DNA of 64,000 nt from Flagellimonas alvinocaridis (GTDB lineage: Bacteria; Bacteroidota; Bacteroidia; Flavobacteriales; Flavobacteriaceae): NCBI RefSeq assembly GCF_004916895.1, contig NZ_SNTZ01000001.1, forward strand, positions 1 to 64,000, written 5' to 3'. The notes beneath the pieces were generated by a model. The model was given only the letters and a program-made list of their open reading frames with translations, made no database searches and was not told the DNA's origin. Within the stretch, counting starts at the first letter, position 1. Every line of letters starts with the position of its first letter. Shown here piece after piece: positions 61,830 to 64,000 of the stretch. The position numbers were made by a program, and so were the translations under genes.

Positions 61830-62360
61830 TTACGAATCCAAGTACAATTCCACGAGACCTTCTGGTGTTCTTACATGGATTTCCTTCTTTTCCCGATCTA
61901 CTTTTTTTATGATGTCATCGGTGATGGGAATCAGAAGTTCCTTCCCATCCTTTTCAGCTTCAAACAGTTCCTGCGAAGCGCTATCGTTTATGGAGACTAT
62001 GGTCCCGATATTCCCATGGACCTCATCCATCAATGCAAACCCAATGACTTCATGGAAATAAAACTTATTTCCGGTAAGCGGCGGAAGCATTTCCAACGGA
62101 AGGTATAACTCCGAACCTATAATCTTATCCGCGGTGGCCTCATCCTTGACCTCTTCAAAATCGATGCGGAGCAGGTTGGATTTGTGCAATCGACAACGGT
62201 CAATAAAAAATGGAATCAGATTGTTTCCCAATGAAACAAAAACTGATTCCATGTTTTCGTAGATTTCGGGTTCATCAGTGTCCAATTTTACCAACACCTC
62301 ACCCTTAAAACTATATTTTGAAACGACTTTGCCCAGGTAGAAGCAATCTTCCTTGTGCAT
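61830..62360 (-). CDS. rimM: Ribosome maturation factor RimM
   Basis: This 176-residue protein has the RimM N-terminal domain (Y-L-G-K-V-V-S-K-Y-S-F-K-G-E-V-L, residues 8-23) and a C-terminal PRC-barrel ending E-I-H-V-R-T-P-E-G-L. It helps 30S head maturation and binds S19. It is 11 bp downstream of rpsP on the same strand, the usual pairing in Bacteroidetes; trmD is not next to it here. Confidence 0.92.
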   Translation of the reverse strand: MHKEDCFYLGKVVSKYSFKGEVLVKLDTDEPEIYENMESVFVSLGNNLIPFFIDRCRLHKSNLLRIDFEEVKDEATADKIIGSELYLPLEMLPPLTGNKFYFHEVIGFALMDEVHGNIGTIVSINDSASQELFEAEKDGKELLIPITDDIIKKVDREKKEIHVRTPEGLVELYLDS

Positions 62361-62371
62361 CGCCTTCTCTT

Positions 62372-62941
62372 CTATTCTTCTTCTTTGGCAGCTTCCTCAG
62401 CGGCAGAAGCCTCCTCAGCAGGAGCTTCAGCAGCAACTTCTTCGGTAGCGGCCTCGGCAGTCTCTTCGGCAACTTCTTCAGCTACTTCCTCTTCCGGCAA
62501 GGCGGCAGCGGCTCTTTTCTCGTTTACTTCCTTCTCTGCTTCCAAAGCCTTTGCCTTGGCTTCAGCTTCAGCTTTGCTCAATCCATCTTTCTTGGCTTGG
62601 ATAGCACCTTCTTTTTCTTCCAACCAAGCTTTGAATTTCTCCTCAACTTGCTCTTCCGTCAAAGCGCCTTTGCGAACACCGCCCAACAAGTGGTGCTTCA
62701 ACAAAACTCCTTTGTAAGAAAGAATGGCTCTGGCAGTATCGGTAGGCTGCGCACCATTCTGTAACCATTTTACAGATCCGTCAACATCCAAATCGATAGT
62801 GGCAGGATTGGTGTTTGGGTTATAAGTACCCAATTTTTCCAAGAATTTACCGTCTCTTTTTGCTCTGGAATCTGCGGCAACCACCCAATAAAATGGTTTA
62901 CCTTTTTTACCGTGTCTCTGAAGTCTAATTTTTACTGGCAT
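62372..62941 (-). CDS. rpsP: 30S ribosomal protein S16 with Ala/Glu-rich tail
   Basis: The first 80 or so residues ([20 protein letters not shown]) are canonical S16. After that a helical and then Ala/Glu repeat tail (E-A-A-A-E-E-V-A-type) extends to 189 residues; E. coli S16 has 82. Such tails are usual in Bacteroidetes. A strong promoter lies upstream and rimM follows. Confidence 0.95.
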   Translation of the reverse strand: MPVKIRLQRHGKKGKPFYWVVAADSRAKRDGKFLEKLGTYNPNTNPATIDLDVDGSVKWLQNGAQPTDTARAILSYKGVLLKHHLLGGVRKGALTEEQVEEKFKAWLEEKEGAIQAKKDGLSKAEAEAKAKALEAEKEVNEKRAAAALPEEEVAEEVAEETAEAATEEVAAEAPAEEASAAEEAAKEEE

Positions 62942-63012
62942 ATCACATTAATTTGTAGGGTGCCCGACCCTTGTTATTAATTCTTTTTAATCGCTTGTCT
63001 CTTAAGCGGGTG

Positions 63013-63043
63013 CAAATATACTTGATTTCTTTTAATGCACAAT
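63013..63043 (-). promoter_or_regulatory. Promoter of rpsP-rimM
   Basis: On the reverse strand ATTG (63043-63040), 19 bases, then TATATTTG (63020-63013) match the Bacteroidetes consensus TTTG-N19-TAnnTTTG nearly exactly. It lies 72 bp before the rpsP start. Confidence 0.8.
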
Positions 63044-63058
63044 GTTTGTGCAAACTTT

Positions 63059-64000
63059 CTATTCCCTTTCAGCCAATTGGTCCTTGCCCCTTACCAATTT
63101 TGTTTGATGCTCGCGGACCACCGTATTGATTTGCTGGATGATGGCATCATTTCCTTCTGCAATATTGAATTGTTCAGCCGCATCATGGTTCAGATTAAAG
63201 AGCAAAGGTGTTGCATGTTCTGTTCGCTCTCCGAATTGCCCATAGGCACCTTGGGTAATAAAATGCGCTTTGTAATCTCCTAATCGAGCCGCGTACAGAT
63301 CAGTACCCCGATAATATAAGACACTTTTCCTAGGGCTTGGATTTTTATAGAGCAAGGTTTCACTCAAATCCACACCATCCATGATGCGGTCTTTCGGAAT
63401 TTCCACCCCGGCCATCTTGCTAAATGTGGTGAAGAGGTCCATCGTAGAACCCAAATCCGGGACCAATCCCGGCTTGATGTACCCTGGTCCCCAAAAAATG
63501 GTGGGTTCCCGCATTCCGCCTTCCCATGTGGTTCCTTTCCCGGCTTTTAACAAGCCGGCACTACCCCCATTGGTTTTAAAAGGCAACCAAGGTCCATTAT
63601 CAGAAGTAAAGACCACGATGGTATTTTCAGTCAACCCTTTCAACTCAAGGGCCTTCAAAATTTTTCCGACACCGTCATCAATCTCTTCCACCACATCGCC
63701 ATACAGTCCACGCTTGCTCTTGCCCATCGCTTCTTGGGAAGCAAACAAGGGAATATGGGGTAAATTATGGGCCAAATACACAAAAAATGGCTTGTTTTTA
63801 TTCTCCTTGATGTAAGAAATGGTCTCTTCCGTGTATCGTTTGGTAATGGTATTCTGATTGGCAGGCCTTTCTATGATTTCTGTCCCACGCATCAAAGGCA
63901 CATTGAAATGCTCGGTTTTGATATCCTCATTCTGCTGATTCCAATAGCCTCCTTGGGGATAGTCCGCAACCCGGTCCATGTCATTGGAATAGGGGATTCC
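63059..64000 (-). CDS. Sulfatase, C-terminal part (runs off the window)
   Basis: The open frame continues into the right edge, where G-I-P-Y-S-N-D precedes the first internal Met, just as in the other sulfatase (F-G-I-P-Y-S-N-D-M). The 313 visible residues cover the middle and C-terminal part: H-N-L-P-H-I-P-L, F-T-S-D-N-G-P-W with the metal-binding Asp-Asn, and a C-terminal subdomain. The formylglycine site lies outside. It is likely a paralogue of the sulfatase on the other side of rpsP-rimM. Confidence 0.88.
   Translation of the reverse strand, partial: GIPYSNDMDRVADYPQGGYWNQQNEDIKTEHFNVPLMRGTEIIERPANQNTITKRYTEETISYIKENKNKPFFVYLAHNLPHIPLFASQEAMGKSKRGLYGDVVEEIDDGVGKILKALELKGLTENTIVVFTSDNGPWLPFKTNGGSAGLLKAGKGTTWEGGMREPTIFWGPGYIKPGLVPDLGSTMDLFTTFSKMAGVEIPKDRIMDGVDLSETLLYKNPSPRKSVLYYRGTDLYAARLGDYKAHFITQGAYGQFGERTEHATPLLFNLNHDAAEQFNIAEGNDAIIQQINTVVREHQTKLVRGKDQLAERE

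Noticed and set aside
62355..62764. Ser/Phe-rich forward frames opposite rpsP
   Set aside because: Antisense of the Ala/Glu repeat tail of S16; repetitive composition explains the open frames.

Overview
The window looks like a chromosome segment of a marine-type member of the Flavobacteriaceae (phylum Bacteroidota). The reasons are a Bacteroidetes-type conjugation gene set (TraE to TraN), -7 promoter boxes of the form TAnnTTTG, a ribosomal protein S16 with a long Ala/Glu-rich tail, many families typical of this group (DUF4407, DUF4230, DUF4260, DUF7009), and dispersed palindromic repeats common in such genomes. A Muricauda-like genus is only an impression.

From the left edge to about 28.5 kb is an integrative conjugative element (ICE). 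The edge carries the end of an IS21-family insertion sequence. Then come a periplasmic amidase (reverse) and the forward mating-pore operon traE-F-G-I-J-K-M-N with a frameshifted lipoprotein at its end. A stress and stability block follows, all reverse: Dps, an alpha/beta hydrolase, a Crp/Fnr regulator and a HipBA toxin-antitoxin. Next is the DNA-processing module, also reverse: coupling protein, MobB-type relaxase, MobA-type accessory protein, with a hairpin-rich stretch upstream that is a good oriT candidate. RadC-like and SSB genes follow. About 1.3 kb without a confident gene then leads to AT-rich cargo: a membrane class III nucleotide cyclase, and a three-gene RND efflux operon whose outer-membrane component carries an extra N-terminal substrate-binding-like domain. 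An orphan ParB-like protein closes the element. The right boundary is marked by an intact tRNA-Leu(TAG) followed by a second, truncated 5' half of another tRNA-Leu that ends at the anticodon loop. This is what integration inside a tRNA gene would leave.

From 28.5 kb to the right edge the genes look chromosomal. 28.6-38.7 kb is a dense block: M20 dipeptidase, PhnA-like protein, DUF4407 protein, MutS-like ATPase, YjbR, Dabb lipoprotein, DUF4230, DUF4260, cyclase-family hydrolase, HemW, four-helix-bundle protein, RuvC and a lipoprotein. 38.8-41.6 kb holds a TonB-dependent receptor and a His-rich membrane protein. 42.9-49.8 kb is a complete histidine-degradation operon (hutH, hutI, hutU, hutG) with a divergent LysR regulator. 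50.4-57.5 kb holds a translesion-synthesis pair (DinB-like polymerase and a DnaE-type alpha subunit), a DUF7009 protein and a YdeP-like molybdopterin oxidoreductase. The remainder has a glutaryl-CoA dehydrogenase, TrmN6, a beta-barrel protein, and rimM-rpsP flanked by two sulfatases; the second sulfatase runs off the window.

The most interesting observations are the ICE/tRNA-Leu junction, the binding-domain/TolC fusion, the oriT and MobA operator candidates, a palindromic repeat inserted in frame inside hemW, and a candidate structured RNA upstream of dinB. All function calls come from reading motifs; no database search was possible.
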